A DNA stretch of 64,000 nt from Pseudomonas benzenivorans (lineage in GTDB: Bacteria; Pseudomonadota; Gammaproteobacteria; Pseudomonadales; Pseudomonadaceae): the NCBI RefSeq assembly GCF_024397895.1, contig NZ_CP073346.1, positions 1,116,001 through 1,180,000 on the forward strand, given 5' to 3'. Shown piece by piece: positions 56,701 to 64,000 of the stretch. The notes beneath the pieces were generated by a model. It saw nothing but the letters and a program-made list of their open reading frames with translations. It was not told where the DNA came from and did not search any database. The position numbers and the translations under genes are program-made. The stretch's first letter is position 1; every line of letters begins with the position of its first letter.

Positions 56701-57048
56701 ATGAGCAAGACCCTGTTTGGCATCAAAGCCTGCGACACCATGAAGAAAGCCCGCACCTGGCTCGACGAGCACGGCGTGGACTATGCCTTCCATGACTACA
56801 AGGCGGTCGGCATCGACCGCGCGCACCTGCAGCAGTGGTGCGAGGAGCACGGCTGGGAGACCATCCTCAACCGCGCCGGCACCACCTTCCGCAAACTGGA
56901 TGAGGCGCAGAAGGCGGATCTCGATCAGGACAAGGCCATCGAACTGATGCTGGCCCAGCCCTCGATGATCAAGCGTCCGGTGCTGGACCTGGGTGACAAG
57001 ACCCTGGTCGGCTTCAAGCCCGAGCGCTACGCTGCCGCGTTGTCCTGA
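56701..57048 (+). CDS. Spx/ArsC-like thioredoxin-fold protein (YffB type)
   Basis: A 115-residue protein of the ArsC/Spx/YffB family. It has a single N-terminal cysteine in GIKACDTMKKARTWLDEHG, with no CxxC and none of the extra arsenate reductase cysteines. C-terminal KRPVLDLGDKTLVGFKPE is typical of YffB. It begins two bases after dapC, so it is co-translated. Arsenate reduction should not be assumed; the family member YffB is thought to use glutathione (recalled). Confidence 0.85.
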   Translation: MSKTLFGIKACDTMKKARTWLDEHGVDYAFHDYKAVGIDRAHLQQWCEEHGWETILNRAGTTFRKLDEAQKADLDQDKAIELMLAQPSMIKRPVLDLGDKTLVGFKPERYAAALS

Positions 57049-57064
57049 ACCAAGGAGCACCGTC

Positions 57065-57688
57065 ATGGAGATCGCCTGGTTGCTGTTCATCCCCGCCTGC
57101 TTCGCCCTGAACCTGGCGCCGGGACCGAACAACCTGCTGTCGCTGAACAACGCGGCGCGCCAGGGCCTGCGCGTCGCCTGCCTGGCCTCCAGTGGCCGGC
57201 TGCTGGCGTTCGCCGGCATGATCGCCCTGGCGGCGTCCGGCCTGGCCCTGGTGCTGCAGGCTTCGGCCAGCCTGTTCCTGGCCATCAAGCTGCTCGGCGC
57301 GGCCTACCTGTTCTGGCTGGCCCTGCAGCTGTGGCGCGCCCCATCGGCGCAGCTCGACGGCCGGGCCGGCTCGCCAGGTCAGTCGTTGTGGACGCTGTGC
57401 CGCCAGGAGTTCTGGGTGGCCGCCGGCAATCCCAAGGCCATTCTGATCTTCACCGCGTTCCTGCCGCAGTTCGTCAACCCGCAACAGCCGGTGACCCTGC
57501 AGTTTGCGGCGCTCGGCCTGGCCTTCCTGCTTCTGGAATGGCTGGCCGTGCTGCTCTATTCACTGGCCGGGCTGCAGCTCGGCCGCCTGCTCGCCGCCCC
57601 TCGGGCGCGGCAATTGTTCAACCGTGGCTGCGCCGCCCTGCTGGGCAGCGCCGGCCTGGGCCTGCTGCTCAGCCGCCGGCCCGCCTGA
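57065..57688 (+). CDS. LysE-family amino acid exporter
   Basis: A 207-residue membrane protein with about six helices of the LysE/RhtB family. Motifs NLAPGPNNLLSLNNAARQG at residues 14-32 and NPKAILIFTAFLPQFV near 121-136 are typical. It sits between two lysine/diaminopimelate synthesis genes, so overflow export of a basic or related amino acid is a reasonable guess, but the substrate is not proved by sequence. Confidence 0.87.
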   Translation: MEIAWLLFIPACFALNLAPGPNNLLSLNNAARQGLRVACLASSGRLLAFAGMIALAASGLALVLQASASLFLAIKLLGAAYLFWLALQLWRAPSAQLDGRAGSPGQSLWTLCRQEFWVAAGNPKAILIFTAFLPQFVNPQQPVTLQFAALGLAFLLLEWLAVLLYSLAGLQLGRLLAAPRARQLFNRGCAALLGSAGLGLLLSRRPA

Positions 57689-57716
57689 TTCCACCTATTC
57701 AGCAAGAGGAAAATCC

Positions 57717-58751
57717 ATGTCCACCCAACTCTTCAGCGTCGCCTTCGGTGTCGGCACCCAGAATCGCCAGGGCGCCTGGCTGGAAGTGTTCTACGCACAA
57801 CCCCTGCTCAATCCGGCCAGCGAACTGGTCGCCAAGGCCGCCGAGAAGCTCGGCTACAGCGGCGGCAACCAGGCGATCGCCTTCACCATCACCCAGGCCG
57901 GCGAACTGGCCGAAGCCCTCAAGGGCATCGACGCCGCCCAGGCCAAGCTGCTGACCCGTCTGGCCGAAAGCCACCAGCCGCTGGTCGCCACCTTCCTCGC
58001 CGAAGACGCGGCGCCGGCCAGCACGCCCGAGGCCTACCTCAAGCTGCACCTGCTGTCCCACCGCCTGGTCAAGCCCCACGGCGTCAACCTCACCGGCATC
58101 TTCCCGTTGCTGCCCAACGTCGCCTGGACCAGCCAGGGCGCCGTGGACCTCGCCGAACTGGCCGAACGCCAACTGGAAGCCCGCCTCAAAGGCAAGCTGC
58201 TGGAGGTCTTCTCGGTGGACAAGTTCCCGAAGATGACCGACTACGTGGTCCCGGCCGGCGTGCGCATCGCCGACACCGCGCGCGTGCGCCTGGGCGCCTA
58301 CATCGGCGAAGGCACCACCGTGATGCACGAAGGCTTCGTCAACTTCAACGCCGGCACGGCCGGCCCGGGCATGATCGAAGGCCGTGTCTCCGCCGGGGTA
58401 TTCGTCGGCAAGGGCTCGGACCTGGGCGGCGGCTGCTCGACCATGGGCACCCTGTCCGGCGGCGGCAATATCGTCATCTCCGTGGGCGAAGGCTGCCTGA
58501 TCGGTGCCAACGCCGGCATCGGCATCCCCCTGGGCGATCGCAACACCGTGGAGTCCGGCCTGTACGTCACCGCCGGCACCAAGGTGGCGCTGCTCGACGA
58601 CAAGGGCGAGCTGGTCAAGCTGGTCAAGGCGCGCGAGCTGGCCGGTCAAGCGGACCTGCTGTTCCGCCGCAACTCGCAGACCGGCGCCGTGGAGTGCAAG
58701 ACCCACAAGTCGGCGATCGAGCTGAACGAAGCGCTGCACGCCCACAACTGA
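57717..58751 (+). CDS. dapD: 2,3,4,5-tetrahydropyridine-2,6-dicarboxylate N-succinyltransferase DapD
   Basis: A 344-residue trimeric left-handed beta-helix succinyltransferase of the long Pseudomonas type. The hexapeptide core contains GAYIGEGTTVMHEGFVNFN, GRVSAGVFVGKGSDLGGG and GCLIGANAGIGIPLGD. It makes N-succinyl-2-amino-6-ketopimelate, the substrate of DapC upstream. AAGAGGA precedes ATG 57717. A terminator follows directly. Confidence 0.96.
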   Translation: MSTQLFSVAFGVGTQNRQGAWLEVFYAQPLLNPASELVAKAAEKLGYSGGNQAIAFTITQAGELAEALKGIDAAQAKLLTRLAESHQPLVATFLAEDAAPASTPEAYLKLHLLSHRLVKPHGVNLTGIFPLLPNVAWTSQGAVDLAELAERQLEARLKGKLLEVFSVDKFPKMTDYVVPAGVRIADTARVRLGAYIGEGTTVMHEGFVNFNAGTAGPGMIEGRVSAGVFVGKGSDLGGGCSTMGTLSGGGNIVISVGEGCLIGANAGIGIPLGDRNTVESGLYVTAGTKVALLDDKGELVKLVKARELAGQADLLFRRNSQTGAVECKTHKSAIELNEALHAHN

Positions 58752-58759
58752 TGGTCGAG

Positions 58760-58784
58760 GCCCACCCGGCAACCCCGGGTGGGC
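58760..58784 (+). terminator. dapD terminator
   Basis: GCCCACCCGG (58760-58769) and CCGGGTGGGC (58775-58784) form a perfect 10-base stem followed by TACCTTTTC, nine bases past the dapD stop. Confidence 0.75.
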
Positions 58785-58818
58785 TACCTTTTCTACACCT
58801 TCTCCCGATTTCCCTGCC

Positions 58819-60024
58819 ATGTCCCTGCCCTCCCCCTGGCGCACCGATTTCCCCGGCATCCTGGCGCTCGAAGCCGAGGGCCAGACCTACCTGGACAGTG
58901 CCGCCACCGCACAGAAGCCCCAGGCCGTGCTCGATGCCCTGCTCGGCTACTACGGCGCCGGCGCGGCCAACGTGCATCGCGCCCAGCACCTGCCCGGCGA
59001 GCGCGCCACCCGCGCCTTCGAGGCGACCCGGGACAAGGTCGCGACCTGGCTGAATGCCGCCGAGCCGAGCCAGATCGTCTTCACCCGCGGCGCCACCGAA
59101 GCCTTCAACCTGCTGGCCTATGGCCTGGAGTCCGAGTTCCAGGCCGGCGACGAGATCGCCGTCAGCGCCGCGGAGCACCACGCCAACCTCTTGCCCTGGC
59201 AGCAGCTGGCGCAGCGTCGCGGCCTCAAGCTGGTGGTGCTGCCCCTGGATGACGGCGGGCGCATCGACCTGCAGCGGGCCGCCGAGCTGATCGGCCCGCG
59301 CACCCGGCTGCTGGCTATCAGCCAGCTGTCCAACGTGCTCGGCTGCTGGCAGCCGTTGGCCGAGCTGATCGCCCTGGGCAAGGCCCAGGGCGCGCTGTCC
59401 GTGGTCGACGGCGCCCAGGGCGTGGTCCACGGCCGTCACGACGTACAGGCGCTGGGCTGCGACTTCTACGTGTTTTCCAGCCACAAGCTCTACGGCCCGG
59501 ATGGGGTCGGCGCGCTCTACGGCAGCCGCGCGGCCTTGCGCCGCCTCGGTCACTGGCAATACGGCGGCGAGATGGTGCGCCTGGCCGATTACCAGTACGC
59601 CGAGTTCCGCGACGCGCCGCTGGGCTTCGAGGCCGGTACGCCACCCATCGCCGGGGTGATCGCCCTCGGCGCCACCCTGGATTACCTGGGCGGACTGGAC
59701 GCCGCCGCGGTCAGCGGCCACGAGGCGGCGCTGCACCTCAAGCTGCTCGCCGGCCTGTCCGCCCGCGACGGCATCCAGCTGCTCGGCGCGCCGCGGGTGG
59801 CGCTGGCCAGCTTCGTGGTCGAGGGCGTGCACAACGCCGATCTCGCCCATCTGCTGACCGAACAGGGTATCGCCGTGCGCGCCGGCCACCACTGCGCGAT
59901 GCCGCTGCTCAACAGCCTCGGCCTGGCCGGTGCGGTGCGGGTGTCCCTGGGGCTGTACAACGACGACACGGACCTGCAGCGTTTCTTCACCGCCCTGGAC
60001 CAGGCCCTGGAGCTGCTGCGATGA
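58819..60024 (+). CDS. csdA: Cysteine desulfurase CsdA (SufS-like)
   Basis: A 401-residue group II cysteine desulfurase that moves sulfur from cysteine to an acceptor. PLP-binding Lys223 is in FSSHKLYGPDGVGALYG and persulfide-forming Cys359 in RAGHHCAMPLL. The downstream SufE-type gene overlaps by four bases, and tcdA is adjacent, matching the E. coli csdA-csdE-tcdA locus. Confidence 0.93.
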   Translation: MSLPSPWRTDFPGILALEAEGQTYLDSAATAQKPQAVLDALLGYYGAGAANVHRAQHLPGERATRAFEATRDKVATWLNAAEPSQIVFTRGATEAFNLLAYGLESEFQAGDEIAVSAAEHHANLLPWQQLAQRRGLKLVVLPLDDGGRIDLQRAAELIGPRTRLLAISQLSNVLGCWQPLAELIALGKAQGALSVVDGAQGVVHGRHDVQALGCDFYVFSSHKLYGPDGVGALYGSRAALRRLGHWQYGGEMVRLADYQYAEFRDAPLGFEAGTPPIAGVIALGATLDYLGGLDAAAVSGHEAALHLKLLAGLSARDGIQLLGAPRVALASFVVEGVHNADLAHLLTEQGIAVRAGHHCAMPLLNSLGLAGAVRVSLGLYNDDTDLQRFFTALDQALELLR

Positions 60025-60431
60025 GCCTCCCCAGCAGCGCCGAGGAAGCACTCGACGCCTTCGCCCAGTGCCCAGGCTGGGAACAGCGCGCGCGCCTGCT
60101 GATGCAATGGGGCGAGCGCCTGACGCCGCTGCGACCGGAGGAACGTGACGAGGCCAACCGGGTACACGGTTGCGAGAGTCAGGTCTGGCTGGTGGGCGAG
60201 GTGCAGGAGGGCCATTGGCACTTCCGGGCGGCCAGCGATGCGCGGCTGCTGCGCGGCCTGCTGGCCGTGCTGCTGGCGCGAGTCGACGGCCTTAGCTGCA
60301 GCCAGCTCGGCGAGGTGGACCTGACGGACTGGTTCAACCGCCTTGGCCTGTCGCGGCAACTGTCACCGTCGCGCAGCAACGGGCTGAACGCCGTGCTGCA
60401 GCGCATGCGCCAGCTGGCCGCAGAGAACTAA
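60021..60431 (+). CDS. csdE: SufE-family sulfur acceptor CsdE
   Basis: A 136-residue SufE-fold protein that accepts persulfide sulfur from CsdA. The acceptor is Cys51 in NRVHGCESQVW. It begins inside the csdA stop (ATGA overlap), so the two are made together. It converges on tcdA with a four-base overlap of the 3' ends. CsdE rather than SufE is preferred because no suf genes are nearby. Confidence 0.92.
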   Translation: MSLPSSAEEALDAFAQCPGWEQRARLLMQWGERLTPLRPEERDEANRVHGCESQVWLVGEVQEGHWHFRAASDARLLRGLLAVLLARVDGLSCSQLGEVDLTDWFNRLGLSRQLSPSRSNGLNAVLQRMRQLAAEN

Positions 60432-61240
60432 GGCGCTTTCGCCGCGCGCTCGGCCGGTCGCCGCGCCCCGGCGACCAGCTTGTCCACCGTCTTGGCCACC
60501 GCTGCCATGCCGAAGCTGGCGGTGACCATCATCACCGCCCCGAAACCGCCGGCACAATCGAGCTTCACCCCCTCACCGACGAAGCCCTTGGCCTGGCACA
60601 CCGTGCCGTCCGGCTTGGGGTAGCGCAACTGCTCGGTGGAGAACACGCAAGGCACGCTGTAGGTGCGCCCCGGGGTGCGCGAGAAGTTGTACTCGCGGCG
60701 CAGCACCGAGCGCACCTTGGCGGCCAACGGGTCGTTGAAGGTCTTGTTGAGGTCGGCGATCTGGATCTGGGTCGGATCGACCTGACCGCCGGCACCACCG
60801 GTGGTGACGATCTGGATCTTGCGCCGCTTGCACCAGGCGACCAGCGCCGCCTTGGCCGCCACGCTGTCGATGCAGTCGATCACCGCATCGAGCTGCTCGG
60901 TGATGTATTCGGCCATGGTTTCGCGGGTGACGAAGTCGGCCACCGCGTGCACCACGCAGGCGGGATTGATGGCACGGATGCGCGCCGCCATGGCCTCGAC
61001 CTTGGCCTGACCGACCGCACCGTCCAGGGCATGCACCTGGCGGTTGGTGTTGGTGATGCACACGTCGTCCAGGTCGAACAGCGAGATTTCACCAACGCCC
61101 GAGCGCGCCAACGCCTCCGCCGCCCAGGAGCCCACACCGCCAATGCCGACCACCGCGACATGGGCGGCCAGCAGGCGCTCTGCCCCTTCGCGGCCATACA
61201 GGCGGGCAATTCCGGCAAAGCGTTGATCGTCGAACTGCAT
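60428..61240 (-). CDS. tcdA: tRNA threonylcarbamoyladenosine dehydratase TcdA
   Basis: A 270-residue E1-like enzyme that cyclises t6A37 to ct6A in tRNA using ATP. The adenylation loop GIGGVGSWAAEALARSGVGEI starts near residue 31, and acceptor/ATP residues DLDDV, NTNRQ and CIDSVAAKAAL follow. Start ATG 61240 (MQFDDQRFAGIARLYG) has GAGGTGATGA upstream. Also known as CsdL; sulfur transfer from CsdE has been proposed in E. coli. TrmO at 1757 acts on the same nucleotide family. Confidence 0.95.
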   Translation of the reverse strand: MQFDDQRFAGIARLYGREGAERLLAAHVAVVGIGGVGSWAAEALARSGVGEISLFDLDDVCITNTNRQVHALDGAVGQAKVEAMAARIRAINPACVVHAVADFVTRETMAEYITEQLDAVIDCIDSVAAKAALVAWCKRRKIQIVTTGGAGGQVDPTQIQIADLNKTFNDPLAAKVRSVLRREYNFSRTPGRTYSVPCVFSTEQLRYPKPDGTVCQAKGFVGEGVKLDCAGGFGAVMMVTASFGMAAVAKTVDKLVAGARRPAERAAKAP

Positions 61241-61564
61241 TTCATCACCTCGGCACCCAGAACACGGGCAGGCGCGCATTATAGGAAGGCTGCGGCTATC
61301 ACCCAAGGCCGGATGACGCGACCCTGAAGTAGAACCGTCCCCCTACCCTGAATCCGGAGGCTGAAACCGCGGTACTCAGGCCCCAGCGCGATTGCCTGCC
61401 GACCAGCCCCAACCGAATGCCCCCTTTCACGGCACAGCCCGGCCCATAGCTACCAACTGGGCCTCGATCACATTAACCGCCGGGTCAACCGGTTATACTG
61501 CCCGGCTGACGTGCCGGGAGGCGCGGCACGACCACAGGGACGTCGTTCACACAGGAGATTCACC
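61241..61564. promoter_or_regulatory. 324-base gap between tcdA and a lipoprotein gene; promoter candidate
   Basis: No gene was found here. A plus-strand -10 TATACT (61494-61499) has a possible -35 ATTAAC (61472-61477) at 16-base spacing, about 65 bases before the lipoprotein start. Short inverted pieces CCGGGTCAACCGG and GTGCCGGGAGGCGCGGCAC surround it. The rest, including the tcdA promoter area, shows nothing distinctive. Confidence 0.4.
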
Positions 61565-62152
61565 GTGCACAAGCTACTCACCCTCGGCGCCTGCCTGCTG
61601 CTTGGCGCCTGCGCCGGCCAGCAACAGACGACTCACAGCCACGCGCCGCAGGCGGACGCCGACGCCTTCCCCGCCGGCACCCTGGCGGCCGTCAATCATG
61701 CCGAAGCCGTGCCCCTGCCGGTGAACCCTGGCCTGCTGCCGGCGCAGCGCTCGAACACTGTCGAGCAGGCGCGCCTGGCGCCGCCGTCGCTGTCCAACTA
61801 CCGGGTATATGCCATGCACCTGAGAAAGGGCGAACGCTATCGGCTGAATGTCAGCTCGCTGTGCCGTGACGCGTGCCTGGACCTGCCCAGGCCCAGCCTT
61901 ACGCCGCGCGCCTTGCTGCTCGATGCCAACGGCGCGGTGATCGCCAGCCAGCAGTCGCCGGCTGCCGTCGGCTTCGGCCCGCAGAGCCTTGGCTGGGACG
62001 GTGAAGCGCCGGAAGATGGCACCTACTACCTGCTGGTGGCGGCGGATGTGGAGAGCAGCGGCAAGGCCATCGTGATCGACGATGTGTGGGTCAACAATTC
62101 GCCGCTGATGGCCGTGGAGACCGGCCTGAACGGCGCGCCTATGCTGGACTGA
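61565..62152 (+). CDS. Uncharacterised lipoprotein, PPC-like beta domain
   Basis: A 195-residue predicted lipoprotein with signal LLTLGACLLLGAC and lipobox LGAC, hence membrane anchored. The mature part has a variable linker, then a beta-rich segment (YRVYAMHLRKGERYRLNVSS, GTYYLLVAADVESSG) resembling bacterial pre-peptidase-type beta-sandwiches, with two nearby cysteines (LCRDAC). The start is GTG 61565, chosen because ACAGGAG lies upstream and the signal peptide begins there. Function is unknown. Confidence 0.7.
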   Translation: MHKLLTLGACLLLGACAGQQQTTHSHAPQADADAFPAGTLAAVNHAEAVPLPVNPGLLPAQRSNTVEQARLAPPSLSNYRVYAMHLRKGERYRLNVSSLCRDACLDLPRPSLTPRALLLDANGAVIASQQSPAAVGFGPQSLGWDGEAPEDGTYYLLVAADVESSGKAIVIDDVWVNNSPLMAVETGLNGAPMLD

Positions 62153-62282
62153 CAGCTTCGCGGCAGCTGGGCGACCCGCTCGAGCTGCCGCCGATAGCCT
62201 CTATCGAGACGAATGATTTCAGCTTTGCCCCTGCGCCCAATAGCCTGTGTGCCTGCCGTCAACGCCGTCCACAGGTACTCCG

Positions 62283-62537
62283 ATGCACCGTCCGAATCGC
62301 TTCGCCCTCGCCGGCCTCGTGCTGGCACTCGCCGGCTGCACAACCCCGCCACCGGCGGAGCGCCCCTACAGCGACGCCGAGATCAAGCAGTTCTCCCTCG
62401 AACTGCTGAGCCGCAGCGGCCTGCCCTATGAAGACTACGAGCGAGTCCGCCGCGCCCTGATGAAGCCCGAGCGGCGGATGTCCAACACGATCCGCGATCT
62501 CGACTCACTGCCCCCCACTGACCCGCGGCGCGGCTGA
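62283..62537 (+). CDS. Small uncharacterised lipoprotein
   Basis: An 84-residue predicted lipoprotein, signal ALAGLVLALAGC with lipobox LAGC, followed by a short charged helix-rich body (YSDAEIKQFSLELLSRSG, YEDYERVRRALMKPERRMSN). No known domain was recognised. Start ATG 62283 begins the signal. It lies 130 bases after the larger lipoprotein and is convergent with the permease gene at 62551. Confidence 0.6.
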   Translation: MHRPNRFALAGLVLALAGCTTPPPAERPYSDAEIKQFSLELLSRSGLPYEDYERVRRALMKPERRMSNTIRDLDSLPPTDPRRG

Positions 62538-62550
62538 CGCCAGCCGCCCG

Positions 62551-63747
62551 CTATTCGCAGCGCAGCGCCTCCACCGGCTGCAGGCGCGCCGCCCGGCGGG
62601 CCGGGGCAATGCCGGCGAACACACCGATCAACGCGGCCAAGAGCAATGCCAGCAGCAGGAACAGCGGCTGCAGGGCGAGGGGCAGCCCCGGCAACAGCAG
62701 GTGCAACACAACCAGCAGCAATGCCATCAGCAGCAACCCCAGCACCCCGCCGAGCACGGACAGCAGCAACGCCTCGCCGAGAAACAGGCCGAGCACCTGC
62801 CGCGGCGTGGCGCCGATGGCGCGCAGCAGGCCGATTTCCGCGGCGCGCTCGCCGACCGTGGTGGTCATGATGGTAAGGATGCCGACCGCGCCGACCAGCA
62901 GGGAAATACCGCCGAGTGCGCCGATGGCCAGACTGAGGATGGCGAGGATACGGTCCAGGCTGCGCAGCATGTCGTCCTGGGTGGTGAGGCTGAAGTCCTC
63001 GTCGCCGTGGCGCTCGATCAGCAACCGGCGGATCTGTTCGCTGAGCGCCAGGGCCGTGGTCCCGCCATTGAACACCACGTTGATCTTCGCCAGGCCGCTG
63101 CGGTTGAACAGGTTTTCCGCCCAGTCCACCGGAATGTAGGCGATATCATCGATATCGAAGCCGAGCAGCCGGCCCTTCTCCTCCATCACGCCGATCACCC
63201 GGAAGCGCATCCCCCCGACACGCACCATCTGGCCCAACGGGTTGGCCGCCCCGAACAGCTCCTCGCGCAGGGTATGGCCGAGCACCACGTAGGGCGGCGA
63301 GCGCCCGTCGCGCGGCTCGGGCAGGAACTCTCCGAGGGCCAGGCGAAAGCGCCAGGCCTGGGCCATCTGGTGACCGCTGCCGAGGATGCCGATGCGCCGG
63401 TCGAGGCGGCCATACTGCACGTCGCCGTGGCCCTGGATGATCGGCACCACCGCCTCGACGTGGGGCAGTCGGCGCAGCGCATCGGCGTCGGCGATGCTCA
63501 GCGGGCGCACGCTGCCGAGCAGCCCGCCGAGGCCGGCGGTCTGGGTCAGGCCCGGGCGGACCGACACGTTACGCGTGCCGAACTGGGCGAAGTTGTCCTG
63601 CACATAGTCGCGCAGGCCCTCGCCGATGGCGGTGAGCAGCGCCACCGCGGCGATGCCGATGGCCACGCCGAGCAGGGTCAGCAGGCTGCGCAGCGGCCGG
63701 CTGAGCAGGGCCGAGCCCGTCAGCCGGAGCGCATCCTGCCAGTACAT
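62551..63747 (-). CDS. MacB/FtsX-type ABC transporter permease
   Basis: A 398-residue permease of the MacB/FtsX class. One N-terminal membrane helix (LLTLLGVAIGIAAVALLTAIG) is followed by a periplasmic MacB-core domain (about residues 50-270) and three C-terminal helices (IGALGGISLLVGAVGILTIMTT, RAIGATPRQVLGLFLGEALLL, LLALLLAALIGVFAGIAPARRAARL). The start overlaps the stop of a second permease upstream (TGATG), so they are coupled. The ATPase is expected beyond the right edge. Confidence 0.88.
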   Translation of the reverse strand: MYWQDALRLTGSALLSRPLRSLLTLLGVAIGIAAVALLTAIGEGLRDYVQDNFAQFGTRNVSVRPGLTQTAGLGGLLGSVRPLSIADADALRRLPHVEAVVPIIQGHGDVQYGRLDRRIGILGSGHQMAQAWRFRLALGEFLPEPRDGRSPPYVVLGHTLREELFGAANPLGQMVRVGGMRFRVIGVMEEKGRLLGFDIDDIAYIPVDWAENLFNRSGLAKINVVFNGGTTALALSEQIRRLLIERHGDEDFSLTTQDDMLRSLDRILAILSLAIGALGGISLLVGAVGILTIMTTTVGERAAEIGLLRAIGATPRQVLGLFLGEALLLSVLGGVLGLLLMALLLVVLHLLLPGLPLALQPLFLLLALLLAALIGVFAGIAPARRAARLQPVEALRCE

Positions 63748-64000
63748 CAGCGGCCCCCGGCCAGCGGCCGCAGTGCCGCCACCGGCGCCAGGGCCGCGCC
63801 GCGACTGGCCGGCAGCCAGGCGAACAGCAGGGCGCAGGCCAGCGCCAGCGCCAGAGCACTGAGCCGCGCCCACCAGGGTGCGTAGAGCGGCAGCTGGAAG
63901 AGCAGGCGTGCAAGCCACAGCAGCAGCTCGCCGAGCAGCAGGCCGGCCAGGGCACCGCCCAGGGCCAACACAGCCGCCTCGCCGAGAAACAGCAGGCGCA
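63747..64000 (-). CDS. FtsX-type ABC transporter permease (C-terminal part)
   Basis: The C-terminal 83 or so residues of a second permease, cut by the window edge. LLFLGEAAVLALGGALAGLLLG is the typical FtsX helix after the coupling loop, and the last helix ends FAWLPASRGAALAPVAALRPL, matching the end of the neighbouring permease. With that gene it should form a heterodimeric or fused-style exporter or lipoprotein-release system. Confidence 0.8.
   Translation of the reverse strand, partial: RLLFLGEAAVLALGGALAGLLLGELLLWLARLLFQLPLYAPWWARLSALALALACALLFAWLPASRGAALAPVAALRPLAGGR

Overview
The window is a piece of a high-GC gammaproteobacterial chromosome, almost certainly Pseudomonas. The evidence is the gene order (erdR, recX-recA-cinA-mutS-fdxA-rpoS-nlpD-pcm-surE-truD-ispF-fghA-adhC-LysR, ispD-ftsB-eno-kdsA-pyrG-tilS-accA-dnaE-rnhB-lpxB-lpxA-fabZ-lpxD-skp-bamA-rseP-dxr-cdsA-uppS-frr-pyrH-tsf-rpsB / map-glnD-dapC-dapD), the divergent fpr/finR pair, Pseudomonas-type RecA and RpoS sequences, and an RsmZ small RNA between fdxA and rpoS. 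No rRNA, tRNA, insertion sequence, prophage or CRISPR array was seen.

Positions 1-11100 are more accessory. They hold a DUF1326/DUF2182 pair with cysteine- and methionine-rich motifs, the tRNA methyltransferase TrmO, a divergent monooxygenase/VOC pair around a TTGTATACAA palindrome, fpr with its LysR regulator, the response regulator ErdR, a DMT transporter that overlaps a convergent DTW-domain gene, a small secreted protein, a beta-CASP nuclease behind an Anr-like site, and a LOG-family protein.

Positions 11261-18924 are the DNA-repair and stress block. It comprises recX, recA with its LexA box, a CinA-like amidohydrolase, mutS, fdxA, the GacA-controlled sRNA RsmZ, rpoS and nlpD. Positions 18982-22887 carry DUF368 (candidate undecaprenyl-phosphate translocase), pcm, surE, truD and ispF in one tightly packed minus-strand run. 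Positions 22950-26076 hold glutathione-dependent formaldehyde detoxification (fghA, adhC and a divergent LysR regulator).

Positions 26067-51638 form one long minus-strand run of essential genes for isoprenoid precursors, division, glycolysis, KDO and lipid A, fatty acid and CTP synthesis, DNA polymerase III, outer-membrane assembly, phospholipid and undecaprenyl synthesis, and translation. Internal terminators lie after rpsB, tsf, rseP, rnhB and eno.

From 51917 the plus strand carries map, glnD, dapC, a Spx/ArsC-like gene, a LysE exporter, dapD and the csdA-csdE sulfur-transfer pair. These face tcdA, which makes cyclic t6A in tRNA. The right end holds two uncharacterised lipoproteins and two tandem FtsX-type permeases, the second cut by the window edge.
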